NCBI GenBank assembly: GCA_035409945.1
Contig: DAONQC010000001.1
Span: 124,001 to 188,000, forward strand
Source of the DNA: MWEH01 sp035409945
GTDB lineage: Bacteria > Bacillota > Clostridia > Christensenellales > DTU072
DNA length: 64,000 nucleotides
Reading direction: 5' to 3'
In this document: positions 16,972 through 26,552 of the stretch, piece after piece
Numbering within the stretch: position 1 is the stretch's first letter
Layout of the letters: each line of letters opens with the position of its first letter
Made by a program: the position numbers and the translations under genes
The notes under the pieces: generated by a model
What the model saw: only the letters and a program-made list of their open reading frames with translations
What the model was told of the DNA's origin: nothing
The model's database searches: none

Positions 16972-18348
16972 TTAACTCATTTTCAATTTCATATCATCAA
17001 GTTTAATCCAACCCACTTTTCTTAAAAGGACGGATACGCCAAGAGATATAGCTGCTGGCAAGATGAAGCACAACAATACAATTCCTAACCACATTTGCCA
17101 AGCAGGTATTATTCCTGAAGATGCCTCAATGATCCCAATTATTCCAACCAGACCGCTTGTGCCCATACCTCCACCAGCTGCATTACATCTTAACTTGAAA
17201 ACACAGGTTGACAAAGGTCCAACTACCATACTTGAAACAATTTGTGGTATTAAAATCTTTGGATTTTTCATAAGATTGGGTATTTGTAACATACTAGTAC
17301 CCAAGCCTTGTGCAATTAAACCACCCCACCTGTTTTCTTTGAAACTAGATACAGCAAAACCAATCATGTGAGCACAACAACCTACACATGCAGCTCCTCC
17401 CGCTATTAACATAACATCGGAGTTAGCAGAAGGAAGTGCAATGGCAATCCATATTGCCGCAGACGATGTGGGTAAAGTTAATAACAAGCCCATAACAACA
17501 GAAATAAGAACTCCCATTATAAACGGAGCGGCGCCTGTAGCATATTCAAGAGCAATACGAATTAAATCAACGAGCTTAACAAACGGCCATGCAATATATA
17601 CCGACAACATAGCAGTAAAAATCATACATAATGGAACTATCAATATATCGACTTTAGTTTTACCAGACACTATGTTGCCAACTTCAGTTGCAATTAAAGC
17701 ACACACATAAGCACTGATGGGATTCCCCGGCGAGCTTACTGCTACAATTGGTTTATTATTTAAAAAGGAAACCCAATCTCCATTTAAAAAACTCATGGCA
17801 AACGAACCTATCATACCTGCAACTAATGCAGAAAAAATAGTTAGAGCACTCCCTTTTAACGCTTTCGCTATACCTGCACCTATACCAGCACCCATTAAAA
17901 AAGAAGCAATTGTGCCAACTGTCATTAATGCATTACCAACGGTAAGAGCAGCGGGAGTTGCTGCTTTTAAAATTAATAACCCTAGCTGCTTTATAATTGT
18001 GCCTGCAATTAATGTTACAAATAATCCCTGGGCCATCCCACTGAAGGCAGAAATGAACCATCTATTGCTAACCTTTTTTATAAAAGAAATTACATCTGCT
18101 TTTTTTACATTTTTTACACAAAACTTTTTTTTCTTAGTTCCATCTTTATGGCAAACATCTTCCTTGATAGTTTGGACATTACCCTCTTCAATATTCTTTG
18201 TAGTCATCACTTTATCGCTAGAATCATTTATTTTATCTGTCTCAACAATTTGTCTGTCAGACACTCCAACGACATCTTGTTTAATATTATCTTTAGCTAA
18301 ATCGGCAGTATCATTTGCCTCTTCTTTAATTGGCTTTTTTTCTGTCAT
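16972..18348 (-). CDS. Orphan PTS EIIC-like membrane protein with charged N-terminal tail
   Basis: The 458-residue product begins with about 90 hydrophilic, highly charged residues, then continues as a polytopic membrane domain with about ten helices that matches the PTS_EIIC_2 family. Telling segments are SSPGNPISAYVCA, LPTSSAAIWIAIALP, GCCAHMIGFAVSSFKENRW and the glycine-rich AAGGGMGTSGLVG near residue 395. No EIIA, EIIB or HPr gene is near, and this family has no characterised substrate, so phosphotransferase transport is not assured. The Shine-Dalgarno is CAGGAG. It is placed 3 bp after the patatin gene and 32 bp before polA, so it probably shares their transcript. The long charged tail is not usual for the family. 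Confidence 0.85.
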   Translation of the reverse strand: MTEKKPIKEEANDTADLAKDNIKQDVVGVSDRQIVETDKINDSSDKVMTTKNIEEGNVQTIKEDVCHKDGTKKKKFCVKNVKKADVISFIKKVSNRWFISAFSGMAQGLFVTLIAGTIIKQLGLLILKAATPAALTVGNALMTVGTIASFLMGAGIGAGIAKALKGSALTIFSALVAGMIGSFAMSFLNGDWVSFLNNKPIVAVSSPGNPISAYVCALIATEVGNIVSGKTKVDILIVPLCMIFTAMLSVYIAWPFVKLVDLIRIALEYATGAAPFIMGVLISVVMGLLLTLPTSSAAIWIAIALPSANSDVMLIAGGAACVGCCAHMIGFAVSSFKENRWGGLIAQGLGTSMLQIPNLMKNPKILIPQIVSSMVVGPLSTCVFKLRCNAAGGGMGTSGLVGIIGIIEASSGIIPAWQMWLGIVLLCFILPAAISLGVSVLLRKVGWIKLDDMKLKMS

Positions 18349-18351
18349 TTT

Positions 18352-19500
18352 TTAACTCCTGTATGCATTAATCAATAGTTGTATTGCTTGCACTACCGGA
18401 TTAATGGTATTTTTTTTATATTTATCGGAAATTTCCATTTCCTTTAAAAATGTTTCAATAGAATAAATCTGAAATTTTTCAATTTTGTTATCATCAGCTA
18501 AAAATTCAATTGTCTTTAAAAAAACCTCTGCATCATTTAATGCCTTATCTAACTTTAAAAACCCTTTCATTTCTTTGAACAACCTTGTCGTTAATGCCTT
18601 TTTATTACCTTTTTCACTAAATAAAGTCGATAAATTAACAAAAAAATTAGATTGTTGAGATTCTATTAAATTGTAGACATAACTATTTGTAACATTCTTG
18701 AAATAAAATTTTTCTCCCATTAAATTATCTAAATATCTAACAGCATCATAATAACCTAACTTTAAATTACCAAGAATGTTTTTATTTCTTAAATCAAGGG
18801 TATTACCGAGAGGTTTGCTTGGGATTATATAGTCAACCTTAACACTTTTATCGGCAACGCGTCTCGCTGGCATTTTGCTCAATGTTGAAATGACAATTAT
18901 TTTCTTGTAACCACCCCTTCTAATTAACGGATTTACAGGACAATTATCATATATACCGCCATCAATAAAAACCCTACCATCGATACGGGGACGCCGGAAT
19001 GCTGGATAATAAGCACTTGCTAACACATATTTTTTTAGCATGCCAGCAGGCATTTGATCTTTGAAAATTTCTATTGGTAACCAATCGGAGGTAATATCAA
19101 CGGTTATAATTCCGAAATCGATATTACTTTTCCTAATCTTATCCTCAATTATAAGGTTATTAACAATATCTTCTAAACGTTGAATAGAAATGCCTTTGTT
19201 AGTTATGGCAGTTTTAGCAAGTCCTATAAAATATGGTATTTCTTTAACTTGTATCTTTGCATCACTAAAAATAGAGTCAATCTTTGCATCATCAATGTCT
19301 AATAGCGTCGAAGGCGTTACTGTTTGCCAAAAGTCGTAACACTTATCAAAATCTCCTTGTGCAACCATAGCTCCATTCAAAGCACCTATAGACGTACCTG
19401 CAACACCAGCGAACTGAAAGCCTCTTTCAAATAAAGCTTTTAAAGCACCTATATGAAAAGCTCCTTTAGCCCCTCCCCCCTCCAAAACCAATCCTAGCAT
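18352..19500 (-). CDS. Patatin-like phospholipase
   Basis: Patatin-fold serine hydrolase of the RssA/YchK type, likely acting on lipid acyl esters in the cytoplasm or at the inner membrane face, as no signal peptide is present. The 382-residue protein has the oxyanion motif GLVLEGGGAKGAFHIG at residue 3, the nucleophile motif GTSIG with its serine near residue 37, and the catalytic aspartate in FIDGGIYDN near residue 178. The ~180-residue C-terminal helical part is not recognised. An AGGAG lies about 13 nt before the ATG. It sits between lacZ and the EIIC gene. Confidence 0.92.
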   Translation of the reverse strand: MLGLVLEGGGAKGAFHIGALKALFERGFQFAGVAGTSIGALNGAMVAQGDFDKCYDFWQTVTPSTLLDIDDAKIDSIFSDAKIQVKEIPYFIGLAKTAITNKGISIQRLEDIVNNLIIEDKIRKSNIDFGIITVDITSDWLPIEIFKDQMPAGMLKKYVLASAYYPAFRRPRIDGRVFIDGGIYDNCPVNPLIRRGGYKKIIVISTLSKMPARRVADKSVKVDYIIPSKPLGNTLDLRNKNILGNLKLGYYDAVRYLDNLMGEKFYFKNVTNSYVYNLIESQQSNFFVNLSTLFSEKGNKKALTTRLFKEMKGFLKLDKALNDAEVFLKTIEFLADDNKIEKFQIYSIETFLKEMEISDKYKKNTINPVVQAIQLLINAYRS

Positions 19501-19520
19501 AACATATGTTCAGCTCCTGT

Positions 19521-22500
19521 TTAAAAAAATGTAATTCTAAACTTCAGATTATGAAGTTGTCTAGGCAAAATTTTATATTGTGGTTTGAGACAGGCTAGTG
19601 CAGGAACATCTCCACCAACTCCTCTTTGTTTGCCATCTATATATATCGTTAAATAGTTAAGAGTCTTCAATTCGTGGAGATGCTTAGCTTCATCTAGCAT
19701 TTTATGTGTGTACGGATGAACTGTCATTTCAAAAGGTTTTTCCTTTGCTTCAATTTTAACTCCCTTATCTCCTCCTACTTGTAACCACCGTACTTCAGTA
19801 TGTCCGCCATTTTCTTGTGGATAGAGGTAATCGTGTAAAAAATCTTCAGCTAAACCGCTATATTCCTTAACCAGCGCTGCTGTATTTCTATCACAGTAAT
19901 TTTCAAACGGGCCTTTTCCAAAAAATGAAACACCATCAATCCCTTCTCTTAATGCAAACTTAAAGCCATATCTTTCCAATTCTTTTGTTGAAACAACGGA
20001 CATATCGATGTCTATTGAATTGTTGCTATTAAATTTGTATAGTGTTCTTAAAGTTTTTAAATAGGGCATACGCCAATCGATAGCTATAGTTAATTTTGAG
20101 TCAGTATAGAAGATATTAATTTTCCTTGCTCTTAATCTCTTCATGGCTTTTTTAAATCTATTAACACCTAAAAACCACTTAACTATTGCAAAGTTAACTT
20201 GTGGTAAACGGTCATTGTCGATTGTTGCCCTCACAAAATTAGGTTGTAGAGGTTCTTTAAATTTCTCCTCACCTCTAATACTAACACTCAAGATTCGACC
20301 CGTTTTTTTATCTATTATTGCCTTACATTCGCCAAAAGCTACGACTATTTCAATATCGTTCTCGCTATATGTACAATCGCTATCTTGTTCTGGTAAAATT
20401 AAATCGCCTCTCTTAAGATAGCATTGCTCATACGCTACTACATGTCCTTTAGGAATACATTTATCTTCATTTCTATTCAAAAGGGATATAACTATAGAAA
20501 TGTCATTTCCCTCAATTACTTGATTGTTTATTGGCAGATCAACATATCCAGTAGTAGATGGCTTAATTGACGGCAACGCAAATTCAGTAGAATCAACTAA
20601 TTTCCCATCAACGAATAATTCAAGACGACAATCAAAGTTAGATAAATCAGTAAATAAATACCTATTTAAAAATGCTATCTTATTGTTAATTAAGGCAATG
20701 TCAACTTGTTGATATTGTTTTCTCACCTCATATAATGATGGGTTAGGAGTTCTATCTGCCCTAAAAATCCCATTAAATGCAAAGTTAGAATCATTTGGCT
20801 TGTCGCCAAAATCACCTCCATATCTCCATTCTGTTATTCCATTATTTACAACTTTTATACTTTGGTCTGCAAGATCCCAAATAAAACCACCCGCAAGTCT
20901 ATCATATTTTTTAAAATAATCCCAATAATCAGCAAAATTACCCAAACTATTACCCATAGCGTGAGAATATTCACATTGAATAAAGGGTAAATCTACATAC
21001 ATATTAGGTTTAAGCGTAGTGCCAAACGGACTCCATAATGCTTGGCAATGATTAATTTTTTTATTTTCCGCTATTTTGGGCATTTTTTCCAATTTTGCAT
21101 ACATTTCTGATAAAACATCACTGCACTTTCCTGTCGTATCTGGCTCATAGTGAATAAATCTTGTATTATCAATTTCAAGAACCGCTTCTTTCATCTTGAA
21201 AAACGCCTTTCCAAAACCAGCTTCATTTCCTAAGGACCAGCTAATAATACAGGGATGATTTTTATATGTATTAACCATATTCCTAATACGATAACAGCAT
21301 TCATCAGCCCATTTTTCATTGTTTTTTGGCAACATAAATGCTAATCCATGTGTTTCTAAATTATTTTCACACATAACTAATATGCCATATTTGTCACACA
21401 AATCATAAAACCCTCTAGAGTTAGGATAATGTGCAGTTCTAATCGCTGTTATATTGTTTAGTTTGCAAAGTTGAATGTCTTTTTCAATTAGGTTTAAAGG
21501 TACTGCATGACCATATTCAGGATGAAATTCATGCCTGTTTACTCCACAGAATTTTATAGGTTTTCCATTTAGTTTAATAAACGGTCCTTTACCATTTTCT
21601 AACGGAGTAATTTTAATTTCTCTAAATCCAAAATTAATTATCCTTCTATCTAAAAACTTGTCTTCAGAATATAATTCCACAGTAACATTATACAAGTTAG
21701 GGAATTCATGAGACCACAGTTGAAAGTTTTCTATGAATTGTTCTAATTCAATTTTGACGGTTTCAGATTTTTTAATTTCCACTAAGACATCAGAACTCTT
21801 TTCTAAAATCAAATTACCAGACTTGTCGGATAATTTAAACACTATTCGACAATTACTAATATTTTTATCGTGATTGGAAATATAAACCTTTCCTTTAATT
21901 TTGGCTTTAGTATAGTCTTCATATAAATCACTTGTAAAAAACATATCAGAAATTTCTGTTTGCGGCTTAAAAATTAAGTTTACATCTCTAAATATTCCTG
22001 ACATTCTCCACATATCTTGATCTTCAAGGTAACTTCCTGTGCAATATCTATAAACTAGAACCGCAAGCTTATTTTTTCCTGTTTTAACAAAATTAGTAAT
22101 ATCGTATTCTTGTGCATCAAAGGTATCTTCTGAATATCCAACAAATTCTCCATTCACATACACTTCCGCGCAGCTGTTCACCCCACCAAAATTAATAAAA
22201 ACCCTATCCTTCGTTTTCGGTATATTAAAATCTTTTACATAACAACCTACCGGATTTTTATCTGCTTTAATTTTTGGAATTGCAAAGATATTAATCGCCT
22301 CTATTGCATGAGGATATACGAAATTCGTATAAATAGGCGCATCATAACCTAATAATTGCCAGTTTGAAGGCACTGAAATTTTATCAAATGATTCATTACT
22401 ATCATCAACTTTTTCAAACCCTTCTGGAATATTTTGCGGGTTCTCACAATACTTAAAAAGCCACGCACCATTTAGGTTTATTACTTTTTCATTATAATTT

Positions 22501-22580
22501 TCATCATATGGGAAACCCGATGCGTATCTGTCTATTGTATTAATATTGTAAACATGTGGTTTGCTCCAAAAATCTTTCAT
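19521..22580 (-). CDS. lacZ: Beta-galactosidase, GH2 LacZ type
   Basis: Hydrolyses terminal beta-galactosides such as lactose. I choose the second ATG (22580), which sits 6 nt after AGGAG; the first ATG directly abuts it. The 1019-residue product is nearly the length of E. coli LacZ (1023) and has all five domains: jelly-roll sugar binding, immunoglobulin-like, TIM barrel, second Ig-like and the Bgal_small_N C-terminal domain. The acid/base glutamate lies in WSLGNEAGFG near residue 445 and the nucleophile in QCEYSHAMGNSLGNFADYW near 530. There is no signal peptide, so the enzyme is cytoplasmic and needs a lactose importer not seen here. The gene heads the patatin-EIIC-polA string. Confidence 0.97.
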   Translation of the reverse strand: MKDFWSKPHVYNINTIDRYASGFPYDENYNEKVINLNGAWLFKYCENPQNIPEGFEKVDDSNESFDKISVPSNWQLLGYDAPIYTNFVYPHAIEAINIFAIPKIKADKNPVGCYVKDFNIPKTKDRVFINFGGVNSCAEVYVNGEFVGYSEDTFDAQEYDITNFVKTGKNKLAVLVYRYCTGSYLEDQDMWRMSGIFRDVNLIFKPQTEISDMFFTSDLYEDYTKAKIKGKVYISNHDKNISNCRIVFKLSDKSGNLILEKSSDVLVEIKKSETVKIELEQFIENFQLWSHEFPNLYNVTVELYSEDKFLDRRIINFGFREIKITPLENGKGPFIKLNGKPIKFCGVNRHEFHPEYGHAVPLNLIEKDIQLCKLNNITAIRTAHYPNSRGFYDLCDKYGILVMCENNLETHGLAFMLPKNNEKWADECCYRIRNMVNTYKNHPCIISWSLGNEAGFGKAFFKMKEAVLEIDNTRFIHYEPDTTGKCSDVLSEMYAKLEKMPKIAENKKINHCQALWSPFGTTLKPNMYVDLPFIQCEYSHAMGNSLGNFADYWDYFKKYDRLAGGFIWDLADQSIKVVNNGITEWRYGGDFGDKPNDSNFAFNGIFRADRTPNPSLYEVRKQYQQVDIALINNKIAFLNRYLFTDLSNFDCRLELFVDGKLVDSTEFALPSIKPSTTGYVDLPINNQVIEGNDISIVISLLNRNEDKCIPKGHVVAYEQCYLKRGDLILPEQDSDCTYSENDIEIVVAFGECKAIIDKKTGRILSVSIRGEEKFKEPLQPNFVRATIDNDRLPQVNFAIVKWFLGVNRFKKAMKRLRARKINIFYTDSKLTIAIDWRMPYLKTLRTLYKFNSNNSIDIDMSVVSTKELERYGFKFALREGIDGVSFFGKGPFENYCDRNTAALVKEYSGLAEDFLHDYLYPQENGGHTEVRWLQVGGDKGVKIEAKEKPFEMTVHPYTHKMLDEAKHLHELKTLNYLTIYIDGKQRGVGGDVPALACLKPQYKILPRQLHNLKFRITFF

Positions 22581-22616
22581 AATCATCTCCTATTTATAAT
22601 CATAAATTTACAAGTT

Positions 22617-22651
22617 ATTATACCATAAATACACTTATATCGTACAGTCAA
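22617..22651 (-). promoter_or_regulatory. lacZ promoter, extended -10
   Basis: On the minus strand a perfect TATAAT (22617-22622) has TG one base upstream, giving an extended -10. The only good -35-like hexamer, TTGACT (22646-22651), is 23 bp away, too far for normal use, so the promoter probably relies on the extended -10 or an activator. It lies 37 bp from the lacZ start. Confidence 0.55.
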
Positions 22652-22705
22652 CAAAACATCAGCTATATTATTCTTTAGGATTGACTAATGTTTCTTAATA
22701 CCAAA

Positions 22706-22740
22706 TATAAAAAATGCGAAGCATTACGACTTCGCATTTT
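22706..22740 (-). terminator. Terminator after dapL
   Basis: A perfect 11-bp stem, AAAATGCGAAG with CTTCGCATTTT, encloses an 8-nt loop (22711-22740), followed by TTTAT on the minus strand. It ends the dnaG-rpoD-Nif3-DUF164-dapL transcript and insulates lacZ. Confidence 0.85.
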
Positions 22741-22756
22741 CTTATTATCTATGAAA

Positions 22757-23947
22757 CTAATGCAATTCTTTCAAGAATTCCTTTAGCCTACTCATCGCTT
22801 CAACCGTATTTTCTAAAGTATTAAACGAAGTAAGTCGGAAAAACCCTTCCCCACACTTGCCAAAGCCACTTCCAGGGGTGCCCACAATTTGTGCTTTATT
22901 TAGTAGAAGATCAAAGAACTCCCAACTATCCATTCCACATTTTAACCAAATATATGGTGAATTTATTCCTCCTGTAAACCAAACGTTGCTCTCTTTTAAC
23001 GTTTTCGAAATTATTTTAGCATTATTCATGTAGTAATTAATATTTTCCTTGCAAGCAGAAATACCTTCTTGTGAAAAAACAGCTTCTGCGCCTCTTTGAA
23101 CAATATATGACGTTCCATTAAATTTCGTTGTTTGTCTTCTCAACCACATTTTGTTTAATGACAAGCCATCAATGGTAATATCCTCTGGAACTATCGTATA
23201 TCCGCACCTAGTTCCAGTAAAACCAGCAGTTTTGCTTAAAGAACAAAATTCAACAGCACAGTTTCTTGCTCCTTCAATTTCATATATTGACCTTGGCAAA
23301 GAACTGTCTGCAATAAAAGCTTCATAAGCACTATCAAAAAATATTATTATGTTATTTTTCAGAGCAAAGTCAACCCACTCTTTAAGTTGATCATGGTTAT
23401 ATACTGCCCCAGTTGGGTTATTGGGCGAACAAAGATAGACTATATCTCCTTTTGTATTCTCATCTGGTAAAGGTAAAAATCCATTTTCTTCATTACCTTC
23501 GATAAACACTATCTTCCGGCCAAACATTAAATTACTGTCTAAGTAGACGGGATAAACAGGATCGGGAATGATAATAGTATTTTCATTTGAGAATAGCTCA
23601 GTAAAGTTAGCAATGTCACTCTTAGCTCCATCACTTATAAAAATCTCATTACCCTTTAGTTGTACATTGCAATTGTCTATATAATATTTTTGAATAGATT
23701 GTCTAAGGAATCCATATCCTTGCTCATCACCGTATCCTTTAAACGTTTCTTTATTGCCCATTTCGGACGAGGCATTAATTAGAGCATCTACTACTGGCTT
23801 AACTAAAGGTAAAGTTACATCACCGATCCCCATTCTTATAATTTCCTTATTAGGGAAAGCTGTTCTATAGTCGCTTACCTTTCGCGCTATATCGGAAAAT
23901 AGATAGTTTGTTTTTAAATTGCTATAGTTCAAGTTGATTTTAGCCAT
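22757..23947 (-). CDS. dapL: LL-diaminopimelate aminotransferase
   Basis: DapL converts tetrahydrodipicolinate and glutamate directly to LL-diaminopimelate, a shortcut to lysine and the peptidoglycan cross-linking residue. The 396-residue product starts at 23947, where GAGAGGAAATTAT precedes ATG; a longer frame adds five residues without support. It is a class I/II aminotransferase with INLNYSNLKTNYLFSDI at the N-terminus, MGIGDVTLPL near residue 43, CSPNNPTGAVYN near residue 165 and the PLP lysine in SLSKTAGFTGTRCGY near 234. DapL is typical of some Clostridia, plants and Chlamydiae. It follows the DUF164 gene by 23 bp. Confidence 0.94.
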   Translation of the reverse strand: MAKINLNYSNLKTNYLFSDIARKVSDYRTAFPNKEIIRMGIGDVTLPLVKPVVDALINASSEMGNKETFKGYGDEQGYGFLRQSIQKYYIDNCNVQLKGNEIFISDGAKSDIANFTELFSNENTIIIPDPVYPVYLDSNLMFGRKIVFIEGNEENGFLPLPDENTKGDIVYLCSPNNPTGAVYNHDQLKEWVDFALKNNIIIFFDSAYEAFIADSSLPRSIYEIEGARNCAVEFCSLSKTAGFTGTRCGYTIVPEDITIDGLSLNKMWLRRQTTKFNGTSYIVQRGAEAVFSQEGISACKENINYYMNNAKIISKTLKESNVWFTGGINSPYIWLKCGMDSWEFFDLLLNKAQIVGTPGSGFGKCGEGFFRLTSFNTLENTVEAMSRLKEFLKELH

Positions 23948-23970
23948 ATAATTTCCTCTCACATAATCTT

Positions 23971-24672
23971 CTATTTAATATATAAAATCCTTTGACACTC
24001 TGGACAGTGTGTTGTTGATTCCTTTTGAAGCTTTCTAGACACCTCTGCTTCGACATCTTTATTACATCCACTACAGAATCCATCAACATACTCGCATATA
24101 AAAGGAGCAGTTTTCACATTGTTTTTGGTTTTTTTATAACTTTCAAGATCCTCTGGCAGTAATTCACTTTCAATTTTTGCCATTCTATCTTTAATTGGTG
24201 TAATTTTTTCTTTTATAATGGTAAGGACATTATTATCAAATTCTTTCTTTTTTTGGGTTAGTAAAATGCAAGCCTTTTTCCAATTAGTAATAATATCTGG
24301 ATGCTTATTGGCGATAACTTCCAATTTTTCAATTTCCTTTATTTTTCCCTCTAATTTGTTGGCATCTTGCTCAATATCACCAATTTCTTTCTCAACGGGC
24401 AATAATTGATCGAGTGTTTCGCATCTTTCTATCTCTTCTTGTAAAAATTGAATTTTTTCATCTAAATCTGATATTTCCGTGCCGAAAGAACCTTCCATTA
24501 AATTTAATTCATTTCGTTTTTTTTCAGCTTCTTTGCCTTCTTCATACAACTTATTCACCAACGCGTTTATTTGGCGAAGATATTGTGACTGAGGGCTGTT
24601 TTTTATAGCTTCTTCAATAGCTATAATTTTTTGGTCTTCCTCTTGATACTCTAACAACTTTGCTATATTCAT
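23971..24672 (-). CDS. Coiled-coil C4 zinc-ribbon protein (DUF164 family)
   Basis: The 233-residue product is a long antiparallel coiled coil (about residues 10-180, rich in Glu and Lys) followed by a zinc ribbon with cysteine pairs CSGC near residue 203 and CPEC near 225. This is the DUF164/C4-type zinc ribbon family, whose relatives bind nucleic acid or act as chaperone-like adaptors, but the role in Firmicutes is not known. It sits one base after the Nif3 gene. Nif3 and DUF164 next to rpoD is a repeated Clostridia context. A good AGGAG site precedes the ATG. Confidence 0.88.
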   Translation of the reverse strand: MNIAKLLEYQEEDQKIIAIEEAIKNSPQSQYLRQINALVNKLYEEGKEAEKKRNELNLMEGSFGTEISDLDEKIQFLQEEIERCETLDQLLPVEKEIGDIEQDANKLEGKIKEIEKLEVIANKHPDIITNWKKACILLTQKKKEFDNNVLTIIKEKITPIKDRMAKIESELLPEDLESYKKTKNNVKTAPFICEYVDGFCSGCNKDVEAEVSRKLQKESTTHCPECQRILYIK

Positions 24673-25479
24673 TTATTTATGTACTCCTTGTATTGGACTA
24701 TTACATTTAGCAGACATATAAACGGGACTTTGTACACCATTTTCCATTAGTTTATCATATATAAGATTCAAAAAATGTATTTCGCTGCTAAAATGACTAA
24801 GGGAGATTATAGCATAATTACTATCGTTTGCCAATCTTAGTTGATGGTGTTTGAACTCTGAGCTTACAAAAGCATCCACTCCACAATTAAAAACCTTATC
24901 TATAACTACATCATTAGCGCCTGCACCATTGATGCACGCTATTCTCTTTATTAACTTATGAGGCTCTCCTGTGAAAAAAACTGTATTATCGTTAAAAGAG
25001 CGTGAAATTTCACTAGCTAATTCTTTCAATAATTTAGGTTTCTTTAAAGTACCGATCCTAGGAGAAAGCGGGTCTTCACTATCTAATTTCATAGAAAAAT
25101 CGCAACCTAGCAATTCTGCGAATTTATCATTTAATCCGCCTGGTGCAAAATCAACATTTGAATGAGCTGCATATATGGAAATATCCTTTTTCGCACAAAG
25201 GTCTATAATCTTTCCCATTGAAGAGCAAGTATCAATTTTTTGTATCGGATTAAATATTGTAGGATGATGTTCTATTATTAAATTACAATTTTTGTTAACT
25301 GCTTCTAGTACAATTTCTGGTGTCAAATCTAATGTTATAAGAACACCAGTAACTTCATTATCAAGATGCCCGTAAATTAATCCTATATTATCATACATCC
25401 CGTCTTTAAGGTGTATAGGGGGAGCAAAACTTTCGATTATTTGAGCAATATCTTTTATCTTTACCATTTTCTTTTTCAT
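24673..25479 (-). CDS. Nif3-like dinuclear metal centre hexameric protein
   Basis: NIF3/YbgI/YqfO family, a toroidal hexamer with a two-metal site related to GTP cyclohydrolase I type folds. The biochemical function is unsettled. The 268-residue length matches the short YbgI-like form, without the PII-like insert found in B. subtilis YqfO. The metal ligands are visible in LIIEHHPTIF near residue 66, YAAHSNVDFAPGG near 101, and LSHFSSEI near 230 (His and Glu). Its ATG follows the rpoD stop by one base and uses AAAGG inside the end of rpoD. Neighbours rpoD and DUF164 suggest one transcript. Confidence 0.92.
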   Translation of the reverse strand: MKKKMVKIKDIAQIIESFAPPIHLKDGMYDNIGLIYGHLDNEVTGVLITLDLTPEIVLEAVNKNCNLIIEHHPTIFNPIQKIDTCSSMGKIIDLCAKKDISIYAAHSNVDFAPGGLNDKFAELLGCDFSMKLDSEDPLSPRIGTLKKPKLLKELASEISRSFNDNTVFFTGEPHKLIKRIACINGAGANDVVIDKVFNCGVDAFVSSEFKHHQLRLANDSNYAIISLSHFSSEIHFLNLIYDKLMENGVQSPVYMSAKCNSPIQGVHK

Positions 25480-25480
25480 G

Positions 25481-26551
25481 TTATGCCTTTTCCAAAAAAT
25501 CTCTCAATTTCTTCGAGCGGGTAGGATTTTTTAACCGCCTTAATGCTTTCGCTTCTATTTGTCTTATTCTTTCCCTAGTGACATTAAAAACTTTACCCAC
25601 TTCTTCCAAAGTTCTTGGATTTTTGTCTCTTAAGCCAAATCTTAATATTAACACCATGGCTTCTCGAGGGCTTAATGTTTCAAGCACCTTGTTTAATTCA
25701 TCTTTTAGCATGTTCATTTCCGCTACTTCAATGGGAGAAACAGCGCTTGTATCTTCTATAAACTCACCTAAATGGCTATCATCCTCTTCGCCTATAGGCG
25801 TCTCTAAAGACACTGGCTCCTGAGCAACTTGTTGAATTTCTATGACTTTGCTTTCAGGTATTTGCATTGCTTCAGCAATTTCAGCAATAGTTGGTTCTCT
25901 ACCAAGTTCTTGAAGTAAGTTCCTTTGAATTTTTGATAATTTATTTATAGTTTCTACCATATGAACAGGAATCCTAATTGTTCTTGCTTGGTCTGCAATA
26001 GACCTAGTAATTGCTTGTCTAATCCACCAGGTTGCATATGTTGAAAACTTAAATCCTTTTTCATGGTCAAATTTTTCAACGGCTTTAATCAATCCAAGAT
26101 TGCCTTCCTGTATTAAATCTAAAAATGACATACCTCTGCCTGTATATCTCTTGGCAATACTTACTACCAAGCGTAAATTGGCAGTTATCAATGCATTTCT
26201 TGCCTCTTGATCTCCTTCGGCAACTTTCTTTGCAATTACTCTTTCTTCTTCGGGTGTTAATAAAGGAACTCGACCAATATCTTTTAAATACATTTTTACA
26301 CTATCACTTACATTAATTTCTTTAGAAATTTTATCATAGATGGCAGCTTTATCTTCGGAATCATCTTCTTGACTAATTTGCATTCCTTCTGCTTCAATCG
26401 CAGCATAAAGCGCTTCCATATCTTCAGCGGTTAGCACTTCTTTTCCGATTTGCTCTTCAATTTGCTCTACAGTAACAGTTCCCTTCCCTTTATACTTTTT
26501 AACAATTTTAGCTTTCACATTTTCAATTTGTTGTTCAATATTTTTTGCCAT
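25481..26551 (-). CDS. rpoD: Primary RNA polymerase sigma factor (sigma-70/SigA)
   Basis: The vegetative sigma factor. The 356-residue protein has a short region 1.1, region 1.2 (VKMYLKDIGRVPLLTPEEE near residue 82), region 2 with DLIQEGNLGLIKAVEKFDH and FSTYATWWIRQAITRSI, region 3 and region 4 with VFNVTRERIRQIEAKALRRL. These regions recognise -10 (2.4) and -35 (4.2) elements like those found at 28499, 37101 and 61392 in this window. The gene follows dnaG by one base, the conserved dnaG-rpoD macromolecular synthesis pair, with GGGGG-type ribosome site within the end of dnaG. Confidence 0.97.
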   Translation of the reverse strand: MAKNIEQQIENVKAKIVKKYKGKGTVTVEQIEEQIGKEVLTAEDMEALYAAIEAEGMQISQEDDSEDKAAIYDKISKEINVSDSVKMYLKDIGRVPLLTPEEERVIAKKVAEGDQEARNALITANLRLVVSIAKRYTGRGMSFLDLIQEGNLGLIKAVEKFDHEKGFKFSTYATWWIRQAITRSIADQARTIRIPVHMVETINKLSKIQRNLLQELGREPTIAEIAEAMQIPESKVIEIQQVAQEPVSLETPIGEEDDSHLGEFIEDTSAVSPIEVAEMNMLKDELNKVLETLSPREAMVLILRFGLRDKNPRTLEEVGKVFNVTRERIRQIEAKALRRLKNPTRSKKLRDFLEKA

Positions 26552-26552
26552 T

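Noticed and set aside
17717..18355. Plus-strand open frame of 212 codons
   Set aside because: It mirrors the EIIC gene; low complexity of the coding strand keeps the antisense frame open. No family match by eye.
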